Positions 1-5,522 of a stretch of 5,522 nucleotides of DNA are shown here, piece by piece. A program made the translations under genes and the position numbers. The stretch covers positions 1 to 5,522 of the forward strand of contig CASBRC010000151.1 in NCBI GenBank assembly GCA_949128015.1. The letters are read 5' to 3'. Every line of letters begins with the position of its first letter. Position 1 is the first letter of the stretch. The notes under the pieces were generated by a model. The model had not been told where the DNA came from and ran no database searches. It worked only from the letters and a program-made list of their open reading frames with translations. The stretch comes from Synechococcales cyanobacterium PMM_0003 (lineage in GTDB: Bacteria; Cyanobacteriota; Cyanobacteriia; Pseudanabaenales; Pseudanabaenaceae).

Positions 1-327
1 GATGTCAGCAAATCGAAAGAATCGCAAATCGGCATCAGTCCCTATCAAAAATGGCTGAACTCTGAAAGCTATGGCTGCTACCTGAGCCAAGCCACAGCAG
101 ATCGCATCACCACTGAATCGGGACACCCAAACCCATTTCAAAAGGATGAGAAGAGACAGATTCGAGACTATAAACCTGAGAACCAAGTTGTAGTCTGCTT
201 TATCCGCACTGATGGCGGCTTTAGCTCCTATGTAATCGCGCATCCATTCCTAACCGCCAAACAAGCTTATGCAGCGAACAAATCAAGACTACAAGCCGAA
301 TTTGCTGTTGTAGATAAACCCAACTAA
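1..327 (+). CDS. 3' end of an unrecognised protein gene (5' truncated by window edge)
   Basis: The frame is open from base 1 to a TAA stop at 325-327, giving 108 residues with no start codon in a sensible position, so the gene begins upstream of the window. I do not recognise the family. The N-terminal half is polar, with aromatic residues (SPYQKW, SYGCYL). After a charged linker (KDEKRQIRDYKPE) comes a strand-rich stretch, VVVCFIRTDGGFSSYVIAHP, which looks like a beta hairpin of a small alpha/beta fold. The last 30 residues look helical, and the protein ends in DKPN. I see no signal peptide, membrane segment, metal-binding cluster or nucleotide-binding motif in the visible part. A strong intrinsic terminator starts 28 bp after the stop, so this gene probably ends a separate upstream transcription unit. 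The reading frame is well supported because it is long, uninterrupted and followed by the terminator; the function is unknown. Confidence 0.75.
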   Translation, partial: DVSKSKESQIGISPYQKWLNSESYGCYLSQATADRITTESGHPNPFQKDEKRQIRDYKPENQVVVCFIRTDGGFSSYVIAHPFLTAKQAYAANKSRLQAEFAVVDKPN

Positions 328-355
328 ACCCAGATCACAACTTAAAAACCCCAAC

Positions 356-390
356 AAGCCACCAGATCTAAATCTGGTGGCTTCTTTTTT
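356..390 (+). terminator. Rho-independent terminator after the first gene
   Basis: A perfect 12-bp stem, AAGCCACCAGAT (356-367) and ATCTGGTGGCTT (372-383), closes a 4-base loop CTAA and is followed by C and six T (384-390). This is a textbook intrinsic terminator on the + strand. It separates the first gene from the cluster that starts at 732, so that cluster needs its own promoter. Confidence 0.93.
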
Positions 391-567
391 ATGGAATTAA
401 ATATGACAACTAAGAGATACAAACATATATTGTGCGGGCTACAGATGTTAGCGATCGCGATCCATCCAGAACAGCATCATGTCAAAGAAAAGCATCCCAG
501 AATCCATATGCAAATCCGCCGTCAGCGTAAGTATTTGCGGAAAAGAACAAGGTGTGAGAGTGCGTAG
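391..567 (+). CDS. Doubtful 58-codon small ORF in the leader region
   Basis: An ATG at 391 opens a frame to TAG at 565-567 (a second in-frame ATG is at 403). The product would be basic and rich in His and Arg (AIHPEQHHVKEKHPRIH, then QIRRQRKYLRKRTR), with a short hydrophobic patch near residues 14-24. Evidence against a real gene: neither ATG has a Shine-Dalgarno sequence, the first ATG directly abuts the terminator T-tract, and the best promoter candidate (403-431) lies inside the frame, so transcripts from it would lack both ATGs. The in-frame ATG codons at 445 and 508 lie downstream of that promoter and would give still shorter peptides. It may be chance, or a decayed fragment of a basic protein. 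No family is recognised. Confidence 0.15.
   Translation: MELNMTTKRYKHILCGLQMLAIAIHPEQHHVKEKHPRIHMQIRRQRKYLRKRTRCESA
403..431 (+). promoter_or_regulatory. Candidate sigma-70-type promoter for the gene cluster
   Basis: ATGACA (403-408, 5 of 6 to TTGACA) and TATATT (426-431, 5 of 6 to TATAAT) are separated by exactly 17 bases. The site lies just after the terminator of the preceding gene and faces the cluster. A start near 438 would leave a 5' leader of about 290 nt before the ATG at 732. This rests on motif match and position only. Confidence 0.45.
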
Positions 568-570
568 AAG

Positions 571-690
571 TGATTAGCGATTAGCTCAATAGGTTTAGTT
601 CTAGGTAAAGCAATACTTTTAACTTGTTCAACAAGATTAAGAGGATGGCTCCTTATTCCGAAGTTAAAACCCAACAGCTAATAGCTAACA
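571..690. repeat. Imperfect inverted repeat pair, MITE-like, in the leader
   Basis: The left arm TGATTAGCGATTAGCT (571-586) contains GATTAGC twice in tandem. The right arm AGCTAATAGCTAACA (676-690) has the reverse complement TGTTAGCTATTAGCT, which matches the left arm with one gap and one or two mismatches. The similarity continues weakly inward (AGGTTTAGTT against the complement of the AAAACCC side). AGCTATTAGC-type repeats recur between genes in many cyanobacterial genomes. The pair spans 120 bp and could be a decayed non-autonomous element or a long hairpin in the leader RNA. Confidence 0.45.
623..635. promoter_or_regulatory. 13-bp palindrome, possible operator
   Basis: CTTGTT (623-628) and AACAAG (630-635) are perfect 6-bp inverted arms around a single C. 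The near-perfect twofold symmetry is of the kind bound by dimeric regulators. It sits about 97 bp upstream of the ATG at 732, inside the arms of the larger inverted repeat. No known regulator consensus is recognised, and it could equally be an RNA hairpin seed or chance. Confidence 0.25.
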
Positions 691-731
691 GCCAAAAACC
701 AACCAATTCCAAATTTAAAGGATAAACAGCC

Positions 732-1787
732 ATGAATACAGCAGCAATGATCGCTACACAGCAAACATTGATTGACAAAGGAGCGGAATACTTGGGCGAC
801 CTAATCGCATGGTCAATCTGTGCCGAGACTCGACTAAGCGAGCTAACCCTAAAGCAAGCCGCCGAGCAAGTCAATCTAGACTTTAGTTACCTGCCCGAAA
901 GCCCAAACAAGCTGAGTGCATTTAAGAATGCGAGATCTAAAACCCAGACACAACTGAGCAGCCATAACTTGCTAATCCGCCAAATTTCCAACAATGGAGC
1001 ATTGGTATATGGATTTGTACTGGAGAACAAAAATGAAAAAGATAAAAAGCTACGGTACAGCCAACTTGCCACCTATAGCTTTGATAAGAGCGACGAGTCA
1101 ACTAATTGGAACCGAGAAGACTGGAGCAGTGATTGCGAATCCTTGATAGACATCGCAAGAACCACCTTTGACAAGTGGTATCGATGGAGCCAAGAGATTA
1201 CCAGCAAAGAAATCCGTGCAATGCTGACTGAATTTGTGAAAAGAGCAGGAGTACCATTCCGAGAAAAAGGAGGAACATACTTTGTATCGCGAAGCTATCG
1301 GGTAGAACTAATCGCATTTCGGGAACTATTGCCACTAATCCATAGGGAGAACTATATCCGATGGATGCCGATCGCAGGAATCGGCGACATGGACATAATT
1401 GCTAGGCAATCGCTGGAGAAAGAAGTGCAGTCAATGTCAACTTACCTAGACGAGCTGCTAGATCCGCAGAAAGAATCAGCAACCAAAGGCAGCACCCTGA
1501 AAAACCAATTGAAGGTATATCGGGAAGTCGAAGACAAAACCAAGATGTTATCAGAGCTATTACAATTCCGCTCTGATGGACTGACCGATAAATTGGCAAA
1601 ACTAAGACAACGTTGCTTGAACGTGTTAGACGAAATTGCCACCACAGCCTCAGTAGAAACTACAGAAGCACAACCAGACGATGAAGAAAGCATCCCTGAA
1701 ATAGAAGATGCGCTTCCCATTGAAACAGGCTCAGTCATAGAGGCAAAAGTAGAAGACATCGACAACCTATTCGATCTCGGCTTCTAG
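732..1787 (+). CDS. Uncharacterised 351-aa protein, DUF6744-like, partner of the MoxR/VWA pair
   Basis: The ATG at 732 is preceded by AAAGGA (717-722) at a 9-nt gap, which supports this start over the in-frame ATG at 747. It is predicted soluble, with no signal peptide or membrane segment. Residues 1-100 are mixed alpha/beta (strand ALVYGFVLE at 90-98). Residues 135-175 look helical and lead to a GGTYFV motif (180-185), followed by RSYRVELIAFRELLPLI. From memory, a helix, then GG-x-YF-V and another helix, is typical of the uncharacterised DUF6744 family; I could not check this. Residues about 225-305 are charged, heptad-like helix, probably coiled coil. Residues 310-351 form a strongly acidic, probably disordered tail ending EDIDNLFDLGF. 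The acidic end with a terminal Phe recalls protein-docking tails such as that of single-stranded DNA-binding protein, but this is only analogy. It is the first gene of the cluster, 71 bp before the MoxR gene, so a role as client adaptor or third subunit of that machine is inferred. The catalytic function is unknown. Confidence 0.88.
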   Translation: MNTAAMIATQQTLIDKGAEYLGDLIAWSICAETRLSELTLKQAAEQVNLDFSYLPESPNKLSAFKNARSKTQTQLSSHNLLIRQISNNGALVYGFVLENKNEKDKKLRYSQLATYSFDKSDESTNWNREDWSSDCESLIDIARTTFDKWYRWSQEITSKEIRAMLTEFVKRAGVPFREKGGTYFVSRSYRVELIAFRELLPLIHRENYIRWMPIAGIGDMDIIARQSLEKEVQSMSTYLDELLDPQKESATKGSTLKNQLKVYREVEDKTKMLSELLQFRSDGLTDKLAKLRQRCLNVLDEIATTASVETTEAQPDDEESIPEIEDALPIETGSVIEAKVEDIDNLFDLGF

Positions 1788-1798
1788 CGAAGAATCTT

Positions 1799-1822
1799 GG
1801 GAGTAGTAATTGAGCTACTCCC
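1799..1822 (+). other. Hairpin in the spacer between the 351-aa protein gene and the MoxR gene
   Basis: GGGAGTAG (1799-1806) and CTACTCCC (1815-1822) form a perfect 8-bp stem with an 8-base loop, starting 12 bp after the stop codon. There is no T-tract behind it (CATTTATC follows), so it is a poor intrinsic terminator. It is more likely a transcript-stabilising or processing element, or a weak attenuator. Confidence 0.55.
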
Positions 1823-1858
1823 CATTTATCTCAAACTTAAATTCAAAAGGAAATCAAA

Positions 1859-3079
1859 ATGGTCACCACAGATATCGCCCAAACCAACGGACATAAATCG
1901 ACAGCAATGACAGTGACTAGCATCCCCGCTGCCGCGAAACTCCAACAACTGCGAGAACAATTGAAAGTAGTCTACCTAGATCGCAGCGAAGCGATCGACC
2001 TGATTATGGTGGGACTACTATCAAAAATGCACGTATTTCTAGGAGGACAACCAGGGACAGGCAAAACCGAAATGGCAAAAGCAGTATCGGAAGCGATCGC
2101 AGGAACGCAGTTCTTTCATTACCTGATGACCAAAACCACCGTAGCCGAAGAAGTATTGGGAGCGCCAGATTTAGCCGAATTACAAAAAGGCAAATTTGTG
2201 CGTGACACCGAATCAATGCTACCAGAAGCACATCTAGCGCTGATGGATGAGATTGGCAAAGCCAACAGCATCGTCCGAAATTCAGCATTGGGGCTGATGA
2301 ACGAGCGCGAATTTCTGAACGGCAAAATCAAACTACAGTCACCATTAATCACGATGATTGGCTGCTCCAACGAACTATTGGATGGAGAAGAAGATGGAGC
2401 ATTCTGGGATCGGCTGAGTTTACGTTACATGGTGGACTACTTGGGAGATGAAGACCTGAGAATATTGCTATTACGCAAGACAGGCAACGTCGCTGTTCCA
2501 CAAGTTACCACAGTACTAGCTCTAGCTGAGTTAGAGCAGATGCAAGCACAAGTTAAAAACCTGCCATTCTCCAGTCAAGTTGTCGATTCCCTAGTTGAGC
2601 TACAACGGGAGCTAAAGAAGGAAAACTTTGTAGCTAGCACTAGAAAATACGTGCAGATTGTAACAATTTTAAGAGCCTATGCTTTTTTGGAAGGCGAAAC
2701 AGAAGTGAGCGAGGATAGTTTCGAGATTCTCAATCACGTTATCTGGAATCACCCCAGAGAAAAGACAGCCGTGAGTAAAATCGTGGCAAAAGTGGGAAAT
2801 CCCCTGAATATCCAAGCACAGGAAACTCTAATCGCGATCACCGAATCGATCGCCCAACTAGGAGCCTGCCCAAACTTTGGCACAAAACAGGACAAAGACG
2901 AATGGGCAACCGCAGGAACAGGAGTGTTATCGGAATTACGAAATATGGCAGATCGGTTGCAAAGCATGATTGCCCAGCATCCACATAAAGCCAAGAAAGC
3001 GAAACAAGTGCTAATTGAAATCGAATCGAAGAAGAAACCATTGCTAGCAAAAGTCAGCGAGATTTTGTATGGAGCATAA
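1859..3079 (+). CDS. MoxR-family AAA+ ATPase, RavA-like
   Basis: This is a 406-aa cytoplasmic AAA+ ATPase of the MoxR group. These act as hexameric, ATP-driven chaperone-like remodellers, usually paired with a VWA-domain protein. Visible motifs: Walker A GQPGTGKT (63-70), Walker B ALMDEI (127-132), sensor 1 around N171 in GCSNE (168-172), candidate arginine finger in WDRLSLRY (R185/R189), and sensor 2 in ASTRKYVQ (259-266, R262). The sensor-2 segment and the following LRAYAFLEGETEV resemble the SDRRW region of E. coli RavA, which favours a RavA-type over a generic MoxR assignment. Residues 290-406 form a helical C-terminal region of about 115 residues; it shows no clear equivalent of the RavA LARA insertion, and the protein is shorter than RavA (about 500 aa). 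The start is supported by AAAAGGAAA (1845-1853); the later in-frame ATG at 1907 has no ribosome binding site. All ATPase motifs look intact. The VWA gene follows after 84 bp and is the presumed partner. Confidence 0.95.
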   Translation: MVTTDIAQTNGHKSTAMTVTSIPAAAKLQQLREQLKVVYLDRSEAIDLIMVGLLSKMHVFLGGQPGTGKTEMAKAVSEAIAGTQFFHYLMTKTTVAEEVLGAPDLAELQKGKFVRDTESMLPEAHLALMDEIGKANSIVRNSALGLMNEREFLNGKIKLQSPLITMIGCSNELLDGEEDGAFWDRLSLRYMVDYLGDEDLRILLLRKTGNVAVPQVTTVLALAELEQMQAQVKNLPFSSQVVDSLVELQRELKKENFVASTRKYVQIVTILRAYAFLEGETEVSEDSFEILNHVIWNHPREKTAVSKIVAKVGNPLNIQAQETLIAITESIAQLGACPNFGTKQDKDEWATAGTGVLSELRNMADRLQSMIAQHPHKAKKAKQVLIEIESKKKPLLAKVSEILYGA

Positions 3080-3085
3080 AACCAA

Positions 3086-3108
3086 AGGGAGAGCAAAACA
3101 CTCTCCCT
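3086..3108 (+). other. Hairpin in the spacer between the MoxR and VWA genes
   Basis: AGGGAGAG (3086-3093) and CTCTCCCT (3101-3108) form a perfect 8-bp stem with loop CAAAACA, starting 7 bp after the MoxR stop codon. The sequence that follows (CTGCCGCTTG) has no T-run, so strong intrinsic termination is not expected. It could partly reduce read-through or protect the 3' end of the upstream message. Confidence 0.55.
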
Positions 3109-3163
3109 CTGCCGCTTGTACTTTTGCTAATCACAACCAGAACTATTCAGAGCTATAAATATT

Positions 3164-4618
3164 ATGCAATCTCCCCTAGTTTATGAAGTCCCGAAGTGGA
3201 CAGATATTTGTGTGCGAGATTTCAAGGAAGGATCTACAAGGCTATGTGAAGTTGTCGAGGTAGGCGAAACAAAAATCTATAACTTTGAGACTTTTGTGGA
3301 TGAAACCTATCATCGCCTGTACGATCGTCACCCTAATCGCCTTGAAGACAAAGTGATCAAGCCAGAAAACAAAATCTGGATTGGTATTCATCAACAAATG
3401 ACTGAATTAGAAGCATTTCAGCAATTTAGCAACCGACTAAATGGCGATGAATTTCTGGCAGGAATCGGCACAACTGCGATATGTACAGCGATCGCCGAGA
3501 TGTTACCAAACGCACCAGAACCATTAGAAAATCCAGAGCTAATCAGACAGCAAATTCGCGGCATATTTGAAGTGCTAGATGGACAACCGCCCACCTCTGC
3601 AATTATGCAAGTGATCCAGTCCTTGAAGCAAAGAGGAATAGAAGCCCGAAAAGCTTGTGAGGACTACGCTGACTTAATTAGCGAAGCAAAAATAGGTTTA
3701 ACCTTGATGATTGGGATTGCGCGTGCCGAAGCCGATATTGAAATGATCGAAGAAAGCCTTGTCGCCTTTGGTGGTGGAGGCGATCGCAAGACCGAGGAAA
3801 AACTAAAGATTGTTGACAAACTGCAACTAGCGCAAAGGATGCAAGCATCAGCAAAGTTACAAGCGATCGCCCAATTAGCAGGAAAGAAAATTGCACTTGC
3901 CGCCAAGATGCAACGGTCAAGAGTTAAGGAAGGACGAACAGAAATTGTAGGAGTGACCACAGGCAATGACTTAACGAGATTATTACCCTGTGAACTACTG
4001 AAGCTATCAGTTCCTGCCCTATTCCCGATATTTGCCCAAGGGTATATCGAGAGATCGTTACTACAAAGGGAGATGATTAGCCGTGAACCAATGGCAAAAG
4101 GACCGATAATCATCTGTTTGGACTCCAGTGCTTCAATGGAAGGAGCACCAGAAATTTGGAGCAAAGCCATAACGCTGGCTCTATTGAGTATTGCAGTGAG
4201 TCAAAAGCGTCATTGCCGCATCCTCCACTTTACGGGTGAAGTAGAGAGAATAGACGATTTTACAGGAACAGTACCAGACCCAAATCAAGTGCTTGACTGC
4301 ATCGAAAAGTTCTACAACGGCGATGACACCAGCTTTACCGCCGCCTTGACAGGAGCATTGGACTCAATCAAACAGCACAAACAATCGAAAAAAGCAGATG
4401 TAATCCTAATCACCGATGGTTTAGATACCCCATCGTCATACTTTATCGATGAGTGGCAAAGAGAAAAGCAGACCCATGAATTTAGTTGCTATGGAATTCT
4501 GATCAATCTTGGCAGACTCAGAAACTATGCCGACACGATTGATCACCTGTGCGATCGCTACATCAAGATCGACGATCTCACCAACGACTCAGCCATTGAC
4601 AACCTATTTACGATCTAA
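3164..4618 (+). CDS. VWA-domain protein, ViaA/CoxE-like, partner of the MoxR ATPase
   Basis: This 484-aa soluble protein has a helical N-terminal two thirds and a C-terminal von Willebrand factor A domain, the architecture and length of E. coli ViaA (about 483 aa). The full metal-ion-dependent adhesion site is present: DSSAS (D320, S322, S324), T389 in GDDTSF, and D418 in ITDG. Just before the domain is the family segment IAQLAGKK (235-242), then GVTTGNDLTRLLPCELLKL (263-281), ending in GPIIICLDSSASM, close to the matching part of ViaA as I recall it. A GGGG run (203-206) in a charged linker separates the N-terminal helices from this segment. The protein ends AIDNLFTI. Family knowledge: such proteins bind a MoxR ATPase and present a client through the metal site; the client here is unknown. 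The ATG at 3164 is the only plausible start, because an in-frame stop lies at 3128-3130 with no start between. It lacks a good Shine-Dalgarno (only AGAG at 3149-3152), so it may be translated less efficiently than its neighbours. Four of the six HIP1 sites in the window lie in this gene. Confidence 0.94.
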   Translation: MQSPLVYEVPKWTDICVRDFKEGSTRLCEVVEVGETKIYNFETFVDETYHRLYDRHPNRLEDKVIKPENKIWIGIHQQMTELEAFQQFSNRLNGDEFLAGIGTTAICTAIAEMLPNAPEPLENPELIRQQIRGIFEVLDGQPPTSAIMQVIQSLKQRGIEARKACEDYADLISEAKIGLTLMIGIARAEADIEMIEESLVAFGGGGDRKTEEKLKIVDKLQLAQRMQASAKLQAIAQLAGKKIALAAKMQRSRVKEGRTEIVGVTTGNDLTRLLPCELLKLSVPALFPIFAQGYIERSLLQREMISREPMAKGPIIICLDSSASMEGAPEIWSKAITLALLSIAVSQKRHCRILHFTGEVERIDDFTGTVPDPNQVLDCIEKFYNGDDTSFTAALTGALDSIKQHKQSKKADVILITDGLDTPSSYFIDEWQREKQTHEFSCYGILINLGRLRNYADTIDHLCDRYIKIDDLTNDSAIDNLFTI

Positions 4619-4622
4619 CAAA

Positions 4623-4679
4623 TTCTAGAGAGTCTACCCATAGAGATTTGCATCTCTCCTCTAGCGAGGCTCTCTAGAA
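4623..4679 (+). other. Nested hairpin between the VWA gene and the Sak4-like ATPase gene
   Basis: The outer arms TTCTAGAGAG (4623-4632) and CTCTCTAGAA (4670-4679) are perfectly complementary over 10 bp. Between them a second hairpin, AGAGAT (4642-4647) with ATCTCT (4652-4657), has loop TTGC. The structure starts 4 bp after the VWA stop and is followed by GAAATTTATTG, a weak U-poor tail. It could act as a partial terminator, an RNase processing site or a stabiliser that sets separate expression of the last gene. Because the outer arms are palindromic in DNA, a protein-binding site is also possible. Confidence 0.55.
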
Positions 4680-4718
4680 GAAATTTATTGATATTTGCAT
4701 ATTTAAGGAGAATTACCT

Positions 4719-5522
4719 ATGACTTACTTATTTGAGAAAGCAACCAAAGAAAACATCAAACTACGGATGGCTCTTTATGGCCCACCAGGATGCGGCAAAA
4801 CTTACACAGCGCTGCAACTAGCATCCTGCTTGGGTAAAAGAATTGGATTGATTGACACCGAACATGGATCGAGCCGCAAGTACGGCAACCTGTTTAACTT
4901 CGAGGTACTCGAACTAAGCAAATTTGGACCGAGCCAATATTACAACGCGATCGAAAGTGCTGAAGAATCAGGATTTGATTACCTGATCATCGACTCACTA
5001 TCCCATGCATGGTATGCGGAACTAGACGCAGTAGGCAGTGATGTCCGCAACTGGGCGAAAATCCGCCCAATCGAGCGCCAACTATGGGACAAAATCATCG
5101 GTTCCAGTTGCCACATCATTGCGACGATGCGTTCAAAAATCGAATATGAATATGGAGCCGCCGAAATTTCAGGCAAACAGAAAATCACCAGTGTGCGAAA
5201 GATTGGTACAGCCCCAATCCAAAAAGAAGGCAGTGAATACGAACTAGATATCTGTGGATTATTGGACGATCAGAACACCTTAATGATTTCCAAAAGTAGA
5301 TGCCCAGAGATCAGTAGTGGTATTTATCCCAAGCCAGGCAAGCAATTCGCCCAAATTGTTCAGAAATGGATGAATGACACATCATCGCCCAGCCCAGTAG
5401 GTATAGTTGTCCCAACTAGGGATCTGGTCATCCCTAATATTGCTGCACCAGTAGTACATGCGACACAAGAGCAACCTAGCTATGCAATGACCGCAGTAGC
5501 TAGTAACGACAAAGTTGCCCAA
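4719..5522 (+). CDS. Sak4-like / AAA_24 P-loop ATPase (3' truncated by window edge)
   Basis: The ATG at 4719 sits 8 nt after a perfect AAGGAG (4705-4710), the strongest ribosome binding site in the window. The frame stays open for 268 codons to the last base, so the C-terminus is missing. Residues 13-220 form a compact RecA-like ATPase core: Walker A GPPGCGKT (21-28), then GLIDTEHGSSRKYG (43-56), Walker B FDYLIIDSLSHAW (86-98, D92), ATMRSK (135-140), and KIGTAPIQKEGSEYELD (161-177) leading to MISKSRCP. This motif order is typical of phage and prophage ATP-binding proteins (AAA_24 type, related to Sak4 recombinases). These are thought to act in DNA recombination or replication, often near single-stranded DNA-binding or annealing proteins. 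After residue 220 the sequence becomes a Pro/Ser/Val/Ala-rich, probably flexible tail. It is co-directional with the MoxR/VWA genes across a 100-bp spacer that contains a nested hairpin, so it may or may not share their transcript. No key residue appears missing. Confidence 0.9.
   Translation, partial: MTYLFEKATKENIKLRMALYGPPGCGKTYTALQLASCLGKRIGLIDTEHGSSRKYGNLFNFEVLELSKFGPSQYYNAIESAEESGFDYLIIDSLSHAWYAELDAVGSDVRNWAKIRPIERQLWDKIIGSSCHIIATMRSKIEYEYGAAEISGKQKITSVRKIGTAPIQKEGSEYELDICGLLDDQNTLMISKSRCPEISSGIYPKPGKQFAQIVQKWMNDTSSPSPVGIVVPTRDLVIPNIAAPVVHATQEQPSYAMTAVASNDKVAQ

Noticed and set aside
510..538. GCAAAT/ATTTGC inverted repeat in the leader
   Set aside because: A 6-bp A/T-rich stem with a loop of 17 bases is expected by chance.
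592..604. GGTTTAGTTCT resembling a cyanobacterial LexA box half
   Set aside because: Only the GTTCT side fits; the opposite half-site is missing, so damage-response control is not supported.
605..616. GTA-N6-TAC resembling an NtcA (nitrogen regulator) site
   Set aside because: The cyanobacterial NtcA consensus needs eight bases between GTA and TAC; here there are six, and no -10 element follows at the usual distance.
653..874. Reverse-strand open frame across the start of the 351-aa protein gene, with hydrophobic predicted residues
   Set aside because: It overlaps the leader repeat and a well-supported gene with its own ribosome binding site, and shows no family features.
3664..4170. 168-codon reverse-strand frame opposite the VWA gene
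   Set aside because: It is antisense to conserved VWA family segments including the MIDAS; its Ser/Ile-rich composition is what the complement of this gene would give.
4688..4716. TTGATA as a -35 box for a separate promoter of the Sak4-like ATPase gene
   Set aside because: A -10 box at 17 bp spacing would fall on the ribosome binding site and start region, and no TATAAT-like sequence is there.
5038..5247. 69-codon forward frame inside the Sak4-like ATPase gene
   Set aside because: It lies in an alternative frame of a gene with intact conserved motifs throughout and has no ribosome binding site.

Overview
This window looks cyanobacterial. The 8-bp palindrome GCGATCGC (HIP1, over-represented in many cyanobacterial genomes) occurs six times in 5.5 kb (starts 451, 2093, 3488, 3780, 3863, 4551), where chance predicts about 0.08. 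Base composition is moderate in G+C. All genes are on the + strand, with short spacers and no rRNA, tRNA, CRISPR array or transposase. I cannot tell from the sequence whether the locus is chromosomal, on a plasmid or in a prophage. The last gene belongs to a type of P-loop ATPase common in phages and prophages, so an accessory or mobile context is plausible.

Layout. Positions 1-327 hold the 3' end of an unrecognised gene, closed by a strong intrinsic terminator (356-390). A leader of about 340 bp follows (391-731). It holds a good sigma-70-type promoter candidate (403-431), a doubtful 58-codon ORF, a MITE-like inverted repeat pair (571-586/676-690) and a 13-bp palindrome (623-635). Four co-directional genes follow: a 351-aa uncharacterised protein that resembles DUF6744-type proteins (732-1787), a RavA-like MoxR AAA+ ATPase (1859-3079), a ViaA/CoxE-like von Willebrand factor A protein with an intact MIDAS (3164-4618), and the first 268 codons of a Sak4-like/AAA_24 P-loop ATPase that runs off the window (4719-5522). 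The spacers after the first three of these genes are 71, 84 and 100 bp, and each contains a hairpin just after the stop codon.

Likely joint action. MoxR-family ATPases normally work with a VWA partner that binds a client or adaptor through its metal site. The ATPase/VWA pair here matches the RavA-ViaA pair of enterobacteria in motif pattern and, for the VWA protein, in length. The preceding 351-aa protein is the best candidate for a dedicated third component. It and the VWA protein both end in a near-terminal IDNLF peptide, which may be a shared docking motif. The Sak4-like ATPase suggests a link to DNA recombination or replication, or simply an insertion next to a phage-type module. The substrate of the putative chaperone-like machine is unknown, and no toxin, nuclease or other effector is visible in the window.
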